Assembly (NCBI RefSeq): GCF_022605165.1
Contig: NC_063071.1
Coordinates: 2,666,001 to 2,730,000, forward strand
From: Purpureocillium takamizusanense
Taxonomy: Eukaryota; Ascomycota; Sordariomycetes; Hypocreales; Ophiocordycipitaceae
Direction: 5' to 3'
Length of the DNA: 64,000 nucleotides
In this document: positions 32,392 through 42,467 of the stretch, one piece after another
How the letters are laid out: each line of letters begins with the position of its first letter
Numbering within the stretch: position 1 is the stretch's first letter
Position numbers and translations under genes: made by a program
The notes under the pieces: generated by a model
Seen by the model: only the letters and a program-made list of their open reading frames with translations
Told to the model about the DNA's origin: nothing
Database searches by the model: none

Positions 32392-33319
32392 CTATAGGAC
32401 GACGCAGCAGCCAGACCCCTCCCCTTTTTCAAAAGTCAACAAGGCGGCGCGCGTGGCGGCCTCGAAGACGTCATCGACACCCTCGCCGCTGAGACTCGAG
32501 CACTCGAGGTATCTCTTGGCACCGACCTCACGGGCTGCTACCTCGCCGTCGTGGGGTGTGATGAATCGCAAGGACTTCTTCCGCATCTCTTCAACGGCGA
32601 CAGGGTCTTCGCGAAGGTCCTTTTTCAGTCCCACGAGAATGATGGGCACCCCAGTGCACAGGCGCATTGCCTCCTCGATCCACTGCGTGATGTGTCAGCT
32701 TGTCGGCAAACAAAGCATACCAGGCCAAAGGGGGAAATTCCCGACCTTGTGCTTGACATTGTCCAGGGAATCGGGCGTGTCAATTGAGAAGCCTATTAAG
32801 ATTACGTGCGCCTTGGAGTACGCGAGGGGTCGTAATCGTTCATAGTCTTCCTGGCCGGCTGTATCCCAGAGAGCCAGCTGTACGGACTTGCCGTCTACTC
32901 TGCAGTCGGTCACGTAGTTCTCAAAGACTGTGGGGATCTGTTTTTGTCGGCTGGTCAGCTCGCGGGCTTCGGGTTTCCGAAACTAAGCGCGGGAGGAAGC
33001 TCACGTAATGCTGCACGACGATTAGCTACATGCAATGCATCATGAGGGGAGGGTCAACTTGCTGTTGGGAAATAGCCGAGGGTGAAGACGCTCAGCAGAC
33101 TCGTCTTGCCGCAGGCACCGTCTCCGATTATGACCAGTTTCCTACACAGGTACTCGTCAGTCAGCTGCCATGATAATAGTCGGACTTGGAGCTCTAGAGG
33201 TGCGAGAGCGAGACAACCACGGGTCGTGTGCGGCCGGGTAAGGAAGGGAGCAGGCGGCAAGGCACTGCACTCGAGTCGGCGTACCTGCGGATGACATTCT
33301 GGGGATTCGCGCTCGCCAT
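32392..33319 (-). CDS. rho2: Rho2-type small GTPase with a 6 nt microexon
   Basis: The model is complement(join(32392..32682, 32746..32937, 33005..33010, 33063..33141, 33285..33319)), 200 residues. Rho2 is a membrane-bound GTPase that controls cell-wall synthesis and polarity through protein kinase C and glucan synthase. All G motifs are present: GDGACGKTS at residues 18-26, the effector loop [18 protein letters not shown] at 65-70, and LKKD. It ends in the CAAX box CVVL, expected to be geranylgeranylated, next to another Cys. The bases between exon 2 and the effector-loop exon are bridged only if CATTAC (His-Tyr) at 33010-33005 is an exon. It lies between a GC-AG intron (GCAAGT donor, 52 nt) and a normal 67 nt intron. 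Without it, the invariant Tyr of the Rho effector loop would be missing. Confidence 0.93.
33005..33010 (-). other. rho2: 6 nt microexon of rho2 (CATTAC, His-Tyr)
   Basis: It is flanked by GTGCAG and GTGAGC. It supplies the His-Tyr pair required between PT and IPTVFENY in the effector loop. The upstream donor is GCAAGT, the consensus of GC-AG introns. Confidence 0.8.
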
Positions 33320-36300
33320 GGTGAAACAGAGCCAGCTCCTCACGCAACACTCTCAATTGGGGCCGCGGCGAGGTTAGAACCGCTGTTCGGCTCAAAGTTG
33401 TAGGTGCAGGGTGAAGCGCGAGACCTCGTCAAGGCCTGGGCGAGTCGTCGGTCGGGTGCCGCTTCGGCTGGTGGAGCAGGAAGGCAGGCAGCTTTCGTGT
33501 CCCGACCACTGCCCCTTTTATTCTGTGCTCGGAAGCACGTCGAAACAAGCTCGTAAGGCGCGGTCGTCGGAGGCCGTAGACTTGATCGGCAGGGCTGCCG
33601 GTGCGGTGGGACGGCTTGGGTGGAAGGACAAGCTTTTCGTCGAATACGAGCTGAAGAGGTACCGTACGTCGGCGCTTCGCGTTCTGACTGCGTTCTGGCT
33701 TTAGCAGCCCTGACGGTGGTCCAGAGGCAATCAAAGCGGAGGACAAAGGGCTTACAAGACGGATTGTCGGCGACGGACTCGGGAGAGAGGTGGGAGCCAA
33801 AAAAAAAATGATGCAAGAAGAGCTCATGCGATGCAAGGGCGAGCTTTGGTTTCTACACCGGCGGGAGAGGTGGCAGAGGTGCACACGCACGACGGGCTGG
33901 GGGTCCGGAGGATGGGATGGACATGGACTGATTGACTGGTGGTGGATCCACCGCCAGTACCTAGGGGAGTTTTGGGGGGGGGGGGGTCCTAAGCTGTCCA
34001 GTCCTACTAAGGTACCTAAGTTCTAACCTACTGCTAAACTTACTGCTACTACCAGCTTTAGTACGGGCTGCGATACATGAGTCCCCAGGGGCACAGAGAC
34101 CCTACCTGAGCGTCGTGCCGACGCGATGGTGACCGCCAAGGCACACACGGAGGCGCCTGTGGTGCGTACCCTGAGGTGACCCTGAATGGCCGTATCGGCT
34201 TACCTAATTGCAACGTCCTGACGCGCCGCGCCGGGCTGGGCTGAGCTGAGGTGCTGATGCGGGCAGTTTTGCTGTGTAACAGAAAGCGAGATGTTGTGCA
34301 GGTCGACGCGATTGATTACGCCGAGTCGGCCGCGCTCTCATTTGCTACGACGCGGAGCACGGTCGCGACGGCCAGTCCCTCTGAGCTCCCCAAAGTGTCT
34401 GCTGGCTCATGATATGATCAGAACCTTCCTGAGCCGCGGCCGGCCAGCCAGATTGAGGACGACGAGAGCGCCAAAGCTCAACACGCCGCCCGTCGCCTCC
34501 GCGTCGACACCCTGTCGTTGTCATTTTTATTTTTATTTTTGGGGTTCAGGGTGCTGACCCTACCGGGGCGTCCGGTGTCCGCCATTCCAGTCCCCCAAGA
34601 ACACGACGGGGGAGGAGGCTATGCAGCGACCATCAAAGCAAGACATCAACCGCCGCAAACTCCATTACGTAGGGCGCCGGGGAACACGGCCAAGCGCGCC
34701 TGGCTTCGCCATTGGCTGTGAGCTCCAGGGATGACAGGCTCCCCCCGATCCGCGGTGTGTTTGCCGTGCCTTGTCCGCCGACTGACGACACAGCCCGAGA
34801 TTCCTTGACAGCGTGGAGCAGCGCAGGGCTGTCGTTCTGAGCCGCTCACTGGGCGGGGCAGCTTCGGCTCGGCAGTTCCTGCCCTCCGGTGAGTCCGGTC
34901 CCGTGAGTCCGGATGAACGACCGTTGCAGAGGCCACACGAGCCTGCGATGCCATTCCGCTGGTCTGTCTAATCCACGAACAACAGCAAGCAGCCAGCCCT
35001 GTGTGCATCAACCAAGATGTGGGCTTGCTTGCCTGCCAGCTGCCATCAGGCCATTAGAGACACAAATCCTGGTCATCGCAGGGAATTAGTGAACCCGGTT
35101 GTGCTGCGACCTGCTCGGCGATTGGACGCGACAGACACGCAAAGACAGCGTGGCCCGACATGACGAAAGGCTGATTGATGCACGGTACAATATGCGAAGT
35201 AGTGGTAGTCGAGGTCGGCCACCATGCGTTGCCGACGTCAGAATGCGCCGCGGCTAAGATAGCGGTTCCAGGTCGCATCGCCCCGTCTCACGAGCAGGAA
35301 ACCTGTGCGAGCATCGGACGAACCGCGCCGCGGGCGATCCAATCGCGTGTGTGCATACTTGAGGCGCATCGCGTCGATGGAACCGCGACGTCTGGTACAG
35401 AGCGACCATGACGTTTGTGTGACAGAACAGAGTCACCGAGGATATCCGAAAGTGCTACTCGGAACCGAAGGATGCGCGCACGGCAGCAATATGCCATCGA
35501 CGCGGACAACGTATACGCGATGCAGCACGGGGGATAATGGTCATGAGGCCGTCGTCACTCGAGCCTCCACTGGACGCAGAGTCGAGTGTGATGCCAACAA
35601 GGGGCATCTAATAATCCGGTTCATCAAGGTGTTGGGCTGGGCCAGACTGCATGTATCGGAACGTCAGGTCGCCGACCAATGAAACTCGCTTCCACATTAG
35701 AAAAAAAATCAGCTTCATGTGGAGTCACGTGATTCGGCTGGGGCTCAGTGGGCGGCCCCAGTTTACAGCACGAGGGTGCGCTGCAGGCGCCGAGAGCAGG
35801 TGCCTGACAGTCAACAGGGCGTACCTTGTACCCTGAGGCACCTTGAGGGCAGTCGTTGAGGTACCTGCAAATACCAAGGCACTGCCTACAACAGAATGGT
35901 ACCTGTGGAGGGTGATTGCCTTTGGCCGTCGCGTGCGACACCCAGCCTCAACCGCCCGGATGCATCACGTCCAACAATTACAATGCTACGCCATGGTCTC
36001 CGGTATCGACCGGTACGTGCATGCACAGTGAATAAACAGATTGCGCCAGTCACCGGCGCATCTCTTGTAGGCATCAATGCGCCCTGCACGTGGACTGTCG
36101 CCAGATACCTCAGTACCTTATCTCAGATGCGTTGCGGTACCTTGGGTACAAAACAATGAGGGGGCCAACCCTCCCGTCCGTCCGCAACGACGCAGGCACA
36201 TCATTCAACCCGCGCTTGCCCCTTCCGTCGGCGAACCCCACTGCGTCATTGCTGACCTAATGCCCAACCAAGGCGCTTGATAGCCCTGACTGACTCCTCC

Positions 36301-36768
36301 TCCGCCCCCCCAAAGGGCCGCCTCAAGGCTGGGCTGGGCTGGGCTGGGATGCCCGGGCCCCACTGGGCCAGACGAGCGACAACAGCACACGGCACAGCGC
36401 CTATCAATTTGGGACCGCCACTGTAGGTACACAGCGCCGCTGGAGCCTCCATCAATCTCTCTCGCCCGCTCCACACCAACGCCAAACACCACCTGCATAC
36501 ATTCATTCATACATCCCTCACCTCACCTCGCCTCGCCTACCTCACGCCGCCCTCGCTCCCCCGCCGATCACGCCCGCGCAAACCCCCCCTCAGGCCAGTC
36601 GCCAGCAGTTCTGCACTCGCCTGCGCCCGCCGGCTCGAGGCTGACACGTTGCGTCCCGCCGACACGCCGGTACACCTCGGTCTATCCCGCGCCCCCGTCC
36701 TACGAATCCCACCACCGACCGCGAGCCCTCTTGATGGTGTCGTCGGCCTGCGCTCCGTAAGACGTACG
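33320..36768. other. 3.4 kb intergenic region, rho2/NST1 divergent promoters
   Basis: No gene is recognised on either strand. Features include a 13 nt G-run at 33974-33986, GGTACC elements at 34011-34016, 35860-35865, 35898-35903 and 36136-36141, and a CT-rich 5' leader before NST1 (36480-36768). Short ORFs here show no family motifs. Confidence 0.5.
34002..34024. promoter_or_regulatory. GGTACC-type element
   Basis: TACTAAGGTACCTAAG is nearly identical to the element at 4996-5010. It sits about 690 bp upstream of the rho2 start. Confidence 0.3.
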
Positions 36769-39700
36769 ATGCCGGCCTCCAAACAGACCCCGGCCGCTCC
36801 TACGCCGGCATCGCCTCGCAGCAGCACCTCAAAGTACACCAATAAGGATGGCTCCAAGTTCATCTACGTCCCCAAGGGAACCTCGCCCTCGGACTCGTCC
36901 CTGCCCTCGACCCCGACCCGGGCAAACCACCACCCGTCTGCCCCCTCTCCGCCGCCGCCGCCGCCCGTCGACTCTCCTGCCCCGGTCGTGAACCGCAAGA
37001 AGCAGAAGCGCCGCCAAAAGGCCGCCGCAAAGGCCGCCGCCGAGCAGGCGGCCAATGGCCACCCGAGCCCCGCACCGCCAGCTCATCAATCGTCTGATGC
37101 TCCCGTCGCCGACGACCAAGAAGACGCCGTCCCCAGCGAGGACGAGGTCGATTTTGGTGGTCCTTCTGCCGACCCCTCCTACCCGACGACCAATGGCAAC
37201 TCGGCGTCCGCTGGCAAGTCCAAGAAGAACAAGAAGAAAAAGAAGAAGCAGAACGCCGCCGAGTCACCCCTGCCCACGGCCCTGGAACCCAGGCCCAGCC
37301 AGCCTGTCGCTACGCGCGGGCCTGGAATGTCTCGAGATAAGATATGGAGCACGAGCAACCACGAGGAGCGGGAGCGCATCAAGGAGTTCTGGCTTGGTCT
37401 CGGCGAAGACGAGCGTAAGTCGCTTGTAAAGGTCGAGAAGGATGCCGTCCTCAAGAAGATGAAGGAGCAGCAAAAGCATACTTGCAGCTGCACCGTGTGC
37501 GGCCGTAAAAGGACTGCTATCGAGGAGGAGCTAGAAGGCCTCTACGACGCCTACTATCTCGAACTCGAGCAGTTTGCCAATCAAGGCGAAGGACCCCCAC
37601 TCATGGCCTCAACCACGCACGACTTCCCCATCCAAACCTCACGCCGCCTCCCATCGGGATATGCCGCCCAGCAACCGCCGTCGCGCGGCAGGATAGTCGA
37701 GCATGTCGGCGACGATGACGAGGACGAGCTCGAGGAGGTCTATAGCGAGGACGAAGTCGAAGACGACGAGTACAGCGACGACGAGCCTCCCGAAGAATAC
37801 CACAACACACACGAACGAGACGTAGCCGATTTCTTGACTTTTGGCAACAGCCTGCAAGTCAAGGGTACGCAGCTCCTTGACATTCTTCTCAGCGCATATG
37901 GTAACATGGACTTAGGCGGCATTCTCACCGTGGCGGATGACCTCCTTAAGAACGACGGTAAGCGCTTCATCGAGATGATGGAGCAGCTCGCTGAGCGTCG
38001 CATGGCGCGAGAGGAGGACGCCCGCGAGCACTTCACCCGCGGCGTCTATGGTCATCCCAACGGCTCATACTCCAATCCTCATAGTCACCCTCCTCCGGAA
38101 GAAGAAGACTACGAGGATGAAGAGGACGAGGAAGACGACTATGAGGACAGCCAAGACGAGGAGTATGAGGACGAAGAGGTATACTCAAACCCTTCTGAAA
38201 TGCCGCCGAGGTTCCATACTGAATGCTGCTGCCAGGACCCCATGACCGAGGAGCAACGCATGGAGGAGGGTCGCCGAATGTTCCAGATTTTTGCGGCTCG
38301 CATGTTCGAACAACGCGTGCTGTCCGCTTACAAGGAAAAGGTAGCCAAGGAACGCCAGCAGAAGCTGCTAGAGGAACTCGAGGAGGAGAGTCGCCAGGTC
38401 GAGGACCAAAAGGCCAAGAAGGCCAAGAACGCCCAGAAAAAGAAGGACAAGGCGGCTCAGAAGAAACAGGCCCTCGCCGAGGAGAAGGCCCGGAAGGAGG
38501 CCGAGCGGGCCGCCGAGGAGGCCGCGCGACTCGAGGCCGAGCAGAAGAAGCTGGCCGAGCAGAAGCAAAAGGCTGAAGAGCGGCGGAAGCAGAAGGAGGC
38601 CCAACGCAAAGCCGAAGAGGACGCGCGACTGAGGAGGGAGGCCGAACGGCAGCGACGAATCCACGAGCAGCGAGAGAAGCAAGCCGAGCAGGAGCGCAAG
38701 GCCCGCGAGGCCAAGGATCGCGAGAAGCGGCTCAAGGAGGAGCAGCGCTTGAGGGACAAGGAGGCGCGAGAACAGCGGGAGCGCGAGGCGCAAGAGCGCA
38801 AGGAGAAGCAGGACCGCGACAAGCGGGAAAAGGAGGCACGGGCGGCAAGGGCTCAGAGGGAAGCCCAAGAGGCGACCGAAGCTCGCGAGAAGGCCAGGGA
38901 CGAGAAGGGGCACAAGGCACAGCCGACGAAACGCGGGCAGCAACACGCCGCCCCGGTGCCGGCCGCCCTTCCCCAGCTTTCCACCACGAACTCAACGGGC
39001 TTTGCCTCTCCGAAGATTCCCGTCGCTACCCCGGCCATCCCCAAGGCTCCGACACCGATCCGGCCGCGGACCGTGTCGCAGCAGCCGGAGCCGGCACCGC
39101 AGAGCTCGACAACGACGAGCCAGGCGCCTGGACCGGGTCAAGCTCAGTCACCTCATTCAGTCACTCCCAACCACGCCAGTCCAGGACCGATCGGACAAGA
39201 TCGAAAAGTAAGCGGGGGCAATGCTATCGCCATGCAGCATCCCGCGCAGCCCACGTCGCCGCAAAGCTCGCAATCCCGGCCGCCCAGTCACACTCCGCCA
39301 TACCAAGTCCCCCCGATGGCGATGCAACCGCCCCCGGGCCTCGCACACCAACGACCACCTGGATTCTCCAGCCCCATGGGGCATGAGCCCATGTTCCAGT
39401 TGCCGTACCGCCCCGGCCCAAACATGATGGTACCGCCGCCTGGCATCAACGGCCCGGCGGGTCGCGGATTCCCGCCCATGCATATGCCGCCCCCTGGATT
39501 CCCTCTTGGTGCCAGCGACCAATACCCAATGCCACACGGATTTCCGGTGCCCAAGGACGTCCCGCCTCTGGCTCACACGCGGCAGGGCTCGACGGGTTAC
39601 GACGGCATGGCTCTGCCCGCGCAGCCCATAGGACGCCCGGCCCCTGCTCCCATAGGCAGACCGGGTAGTGTGAGTCACGGACAGGCACGGGATGAGGAGG

Positions 39701-40359
39701 AAGACGCCAAGCAGCATCTCGGCAGCCGCGCGCTGCTGGGCGACGACGACACTTTGCCCTCAACCGATCTCAGTTTGGGCAGCATACGCCATCCACCACC
39801 TGGCCTTCGCGGCTTCGCTTCAAACTCGTTTGTCGATTCGGGATTCTCTGTGTCGCATAGCCCCTGGGGCCTGCCTTCGGCAGCGGCACAGGCGTTCCCG
39901 CCCCCTGGCTTTGGAAACGCGGCATGGGGCTCGCCAACGATGCCTACTGGATTCAACGTCGGATCGCCTGCCGGGCTCGGCTCCACCCGCCCGGCTCAGT
40001 CGCGGCACGCGGCTCTGCGCCTGCTGCTCTGCCAAGCTTGTCAAGCACTGGGCAGCACGAGCAGTGCTGACGGAGACGGGTTCATCGATGTGGGCACCAT
40101 CAAATCGCAGATCGAGTCCCAGTCGGGCGACGCCAGCATCATGGAGCAGGAGCTGCTGAACCTGTGCGACACCGAGGGCAACAGCTCCAACGGTGGCGGC
40201 ACGTTCGAGACGCGGCGAGATACGGGCAGCCAGGGGAAGCACGGGATCCGGTGGGTGCCGGATCTCAACAACGGCCTCAACGCACCTCACCGCGCGGTTG
40301 GGGCCCCTGGGGAGATCGGCAGCCCGCTCGTGGGTCAGGCGTCGTTGTGGAGCATGTAG
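36769..40359 (+). CDS. NST1: NST1, coiled-coil stress-response protein
   Basis: This encodes 1196 residues from ATG (MPASKQTPAA) to TAG. NST1 proteins are cytoplasmic and linked in yeast to salt tolerance. The N-terminus is Pro/Ala-rich with Lys clusters (KKNKKKKKKQ). It carries the conserved CSCTVCGRKRTAIEEELE motif near residue 240 and strongly acidic Glu/Asp-rich segments at about 330-345 and 445-470. A very long Lys/Glu/Arg/Gln coiled coil spans about residues 505-720, and the Pro/Gly/Gln-rich tail includes the GGGTF...RRD block. No intron is needed inside this span. After the TAG the same frame stays open for 100 more codons (see the next feature), so the C-terminus is uncertain. Antisense leucine-rich ORFs are shadows of the coiled coil. 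Confidence 0.92.
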   Translation: MPASKQTPAAPTPASPRSSTSKYTNKDGSKFIYVPKGTSPSDSSLPSTPTRANHHPSAPSPPPPPPVDSPAPVVNRKKQKRRQKAAAKAAAEQAANGHPSPAPPAHQSSDAPVADDQEDAVPSEDEVDFGGPSADPSYPTTNGNSASAGKSKKNKKKKKKQNAAESPLPTALEPRPSQPVATRGPGMSRDKIWSTSNHEERERIKEFWLGLGEDERKSLVKVEKDAVLKKMKEQQKHTCSCTVCGRKRTAIEEELEGLYDAYYLELEQFANQGEGPPLMASTTHDFPIQTSRRLPSGYAAQQPPSRGRIVEHVGDDDEDELEEVYSEDEVEDDEYSDDEPPEEYHNTHERDVADFLTFGNSLQVKGTQLLDILLSAYGNMDLGGILTVADDLLKNDGKRFIEMMEQLAERRMAREEDAREHFTRGVYGHPNGSYSNPHSHPPPEEEDYEDEEDEEDDYEDSQDEEYEDEEVYSNPSEMPPRFHTECCCQDPMTEEQRMEEGRRMFQIFAARMFEQRVLSAYKEKVAKERQQKLLEELEEESRQVEDQKAKKAKNAQKKKDKAAQKKQALAEEKARKEAERAAEEAARLEAEQKKLAEQKQKAEERRKQKEAQRKAEEDARLRREAERQRRIHEQREKQAEQERKAREAKDREKRLKEEQRLRDKEAREQREREAQERKEKQDRDKREKEARAARAQREAQEATEAREKARDEKGHKAQPTKRGQQHAAPVPAALPQLSTTNSTGFASPKIPVATPAIPKAPTPIRPRTVSQQPEPAPQSSTTTSQAPGPGQAQSPHSVTPNHASPGPIGQDRKVSGGNAIAMQHPAQPTSPQSSQSRPPSHTPPYQVPPMAMQPPPGLAHQRPPGFSSPMGHEPMFQLPYRPGPNMMVPPPGINGPAGRGFPPMHMPPPGFPLGASDQYPMPHGFPVPKDVPPLAHTRQGSTGYDGMALPAQPIGRPAPAPIGRPGSVSHGQARDEEEDAKQHLGSRALLGDDDTLPSTDLSLGSIRHPPPGLRGFASNSFVDSGFSVSHSPWGLPSAAAQAFPPPGFGNAAWGSPTMPTGFNVGSPAGLGSTRPAQSRHAALRLLLCQACQALGSTSSADGDGFIDVGTIKSQIESQSGDASIMEQELLNLCDTEGNSSNGGGTFETRRDTGSQGKHGIRWVPDLNNGLNAPHRAVGAPGEIGSPLVGQASLWSM

Positions 40360-40362
40360 AGC

Positions 40363-40662
40363 ATGCCCGGCGTGTCGGGCCAGAACGGTAGTCCTACGAG
40401 ACGCTCGAATCTGCTGCAAAGGATCGGCATCGTGCCCTCGAACGCACCGCCGGCCCGACCGTCGACACGCCCCTCGGCAAGCGATGACTTGCGCAAGGAG
40501 GCGCTGGCGACTAGCGGCCGGGCGAATGGCGGCGGTGGCGGCGGTGGCGAAGGCGTCACCAAGAAGGGCGATGAGAGGAACTCGGGCAAGGTCGACACGT
40601 GGGAAGGCTTCTACGAGCCAGCCACCGGTGGGAACCCGCGAAAGTGGTACAGCCAGTACTGA
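40363..40662 (+). CDS. same-frame extension after the NST1 stop, status unresolved
   Basis: Just after the NST1 TAG (40357-40359), the same frame runs another 100 codons to TGA at 40660-40662. It includes a Gly run and a tail EGFYEPATGGNPRKWYSQY. Third positions remain G/C-rich, like real coding DNA here. Three readings are possible: it is joined to NST1 by a 54 nt in-frame intron (donor GTGGGT at 40330, acceptor ending CAG at 40383) that removes the stop; it is reached by stop readthrough; or it is non-coding. The candidate intron lacks a clear branch site. I recognise no family in the extension itself. Confidence 0.45.
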   Translation: MPGVSGQNGSPTRRSNLLQRIGIVPSNAPPARPSTRPSASDDLRKEALATSGRANGGGGGGGEGVTKKGDERNSGKVDTWEGFYEPATGGNPRKWYSQY

Positions 40663-41045
40663 GACGGGGCGCACGCGCCAGGGGAGAAGCACGTGTGTGC
40701 GTGTGTGCGTGTGCAGGTTGTGAGGGAAGAGAGAGAGCGCGCGCTGAGGCCGGAGCGGGCTGCAGAGGCCCGCTCCATGGCCCCCTTGTCGGCAGCGCGA
40801 TGAAGCGAATGTGAATATTTTCCTGTTCGACTAGCAGATATCAAGGAGTACCCAGCGGGGTATATTCGCAGCGATGGCAACAGCAATATCCAACTGTAGA
40901 GAGAGACGCGTGTGCGCGCGACGTGTGTAGTAACTGCGTTGGTTCGTAGCTGGAGTCCCTGATGTCAAGCTGCGATCTCACCTATCCATCCACCAGGTGG
41001 GCAGGTAGGCAGGCACGTGTATGTGTGTGCGTCCCCCTGCGTGTG

Positions 41046-41046
<1 letters not shown>

Positions 41047-41083
<37 letters not shown>

Positions 41084-41097
41084 TGTGTGTGTGTGTG
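41047..41097. repeat. (CT)n-(GT)n compound microsatellite
   Basis: About 33 bp of CT repeat passes into about 17 bp of GT repeat. Both are perfect. Confidence 0.95.
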
Positions 41098-41461
41098 CAT
41101 GTGTGTGAAATTTTGTACGGCATCTAGAAAATCTCTCCTCCTCTCCTCTCCGCTCCGGCCTCCCTCACTCCGGTACGGTACACATTTGCTATCGAGCATG
41201 GCGGTGCATTTCCCGAAAATAAAATAGAAACAAAGAGAGAAAACATCCAGATCCCCCCACCGCCTCCCAGGTATATGACCAAAGTTTAGTAACGTAGATT
41301 CCATCTCCCCCTCCAATCGCGTGGCAGGCAGTGCCGTCCCCCCGAAAAATGCGTCGTCGTCCATCGTTCTTCTTTTCTCCTCCCCTCGCCCCGTGCCTGC
41401 CTATGCCTATGCTCATGCTTATCCATCTGCGAGGTGTGGTGGGTAGCAAAGGTTCTGTTCG

Positions 41462-41486
41462 GTGTGTGTGTGTGTGTGTGTGTGTG
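41462..41486. repeat. (GT)12 microsatellite
   Basis: This is a perfect GT dinucleotide run of about 25 bp. Confidence 0.95.
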
Positions 41487-41783
41487 CGAGCGGCCACGCC
41501 GCCAGAACCGCGCAGTTCTGACGGACACAGCAAGGTAGACATGATGTCGAGCGAAGTTTTCGTAGGCGAGGGGGGCAGCACAGAGGCCTGTTCGTCGCGT
41601 TCATGACCAGTCCTTTCCACATCTCGCCCAAATCGGTTTAGTTTTCCTGGCCGTAACGTTATTCCTGCCGTTGTTCCTGCACCTCCAAGTAACGGGCATG
41701 CATGCAACGGCGGTGCGTCCGTCTTCGAAGCCTACGCACAAAGGGGCAGTCCGGACAAACGCAGGTATCGAAACAGAAAACGC

Positions 41784-42467
41784 TTAGTGAGCCGCGTCGT
41801 TAAAGGGGTTGGGGCTCCCGCGGCCGGAGCCCAGACCGCCCGCCTGGTGCTGCTGCTGCTGCTGCTGCATGAGCGGGGTGCGCTGCTCCTGCGCGCGCTT
41901 CTTCTTCGTCGCGGCGCGGGCGAGGGCGACGGCCTCCGCCTTTGCGGCGATGCGCTTCTGCTCGCGGCGGTCGCGGCAGCAGAGGAAGGTGAGGGCGCCG
42001 AGGCCGAGGGTGATGAGGACGGCGAAGACGATGGCGACGATGATGCCGCCAATGTCGAGGGAGTCGTGCTTGCGCATGCAAATGTCCTCGTTGCCGGCGC
42101 CGATGGTGCACATGAGGCCCGGGCTGCACTCGGACGCGGCCACGGCCGTGGGGAAGCACGTCTGCGTCAGCACGTGCTTGCCCGACGTGGTGAGCGGGCA
42201 CGACGTCGTCGTCGTCGTCGAGGTGGTGAAGCAGAGCGTGCCGCTGAGCTTCTGGTTGCTGGCGGCGGACGTGGTGGCGTCGTCGGCGCGCCCGAGGAGG
42301 AAGTTGATGTCGAAGGCGCCGACGGGCGCGGGCGTGATGGCCGCGGCGGCTGGATGTGCGGCGGCGGCGGCTTCGGCGGGCTCGGCGGCGGGGTGTGGAG
42401 CGGCGAGGGCGGACGCGCTGAAGAGCATGGCGGCCGCGACGGCCTTGGAGAGGAGTTGTGACCGCAT
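41784..42467 (-). CDS. secretory single-pass membrane protein of unknown function
   Basis: This is a 227-residue intronless protein. It has an N-terminal signal peptide (LLSKAVAAAMLFSASALAA) and an Ala/Pro-rich stretch, followed by a small extracellular domain with paired cysteines (GTLCFTTST, TSCPLTT, TCFP, SECSPGLMCTIG, DICM). One membrane helix follows at about residues 143-165 (IGGIIVAIVFAVLITLGLGAL), with a cytosolic basic tail (CCRDRREQKR) ending in poly-Gln. Topology is type I. This layout is common in filamentous ascomycetes, where such proteins are hypothetical surface or cell-wall-sensing candidates. It is unlike WSC sensors because the full eight-Cys WSC pattern is not seen. Its long upstream region is polypyrimidine on the coding strand. 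Confidence 0.7.
   Translation of the reverse strand: MRSQLLSKAVAAAMLFSASALAAPHPAAEPAEAAAAAHPAAAAITPAPVGAFDINFLLGRADDATTSAASNQKLSGTLCFTTSTTTTTSCPLTTSGKHVLTQTCFPTAVAASECSPGLMCTIGAGNEDICMRKHDSLDIGGIIVAIVFAVLITLGLGALTFLCCRDRREQKRIAAKAEAVALARAATKKKRAQEQRTPLMQQQQQQHQAGGLGSGRGSPNPFNDAAH

Larger units (their letters stand above)
40663..41783. other. convergent spacer with microsatellites
   Basis: This holds a CT run at 41047-41079 directly followed by a GT run (41081-41097), and a second GT run at 41462-41486. No gene is seen. Confidence 0.6.

Noticed and set aside
33974..33986. G-run as a G-quadruplex element (also at 43674-43686)
   Set aside because: These are single uninterrupted G homopolymers, easily explained as slippage; there is no multi-tract structure.
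38368..38946. Leucine-rich minus-strand open frame inside NST1
   Set aside because: It is the reverse of the Lys/Glu coiled-coil codons (AAG/GAG become CTT/CTC). It is not an independent membrane protein.
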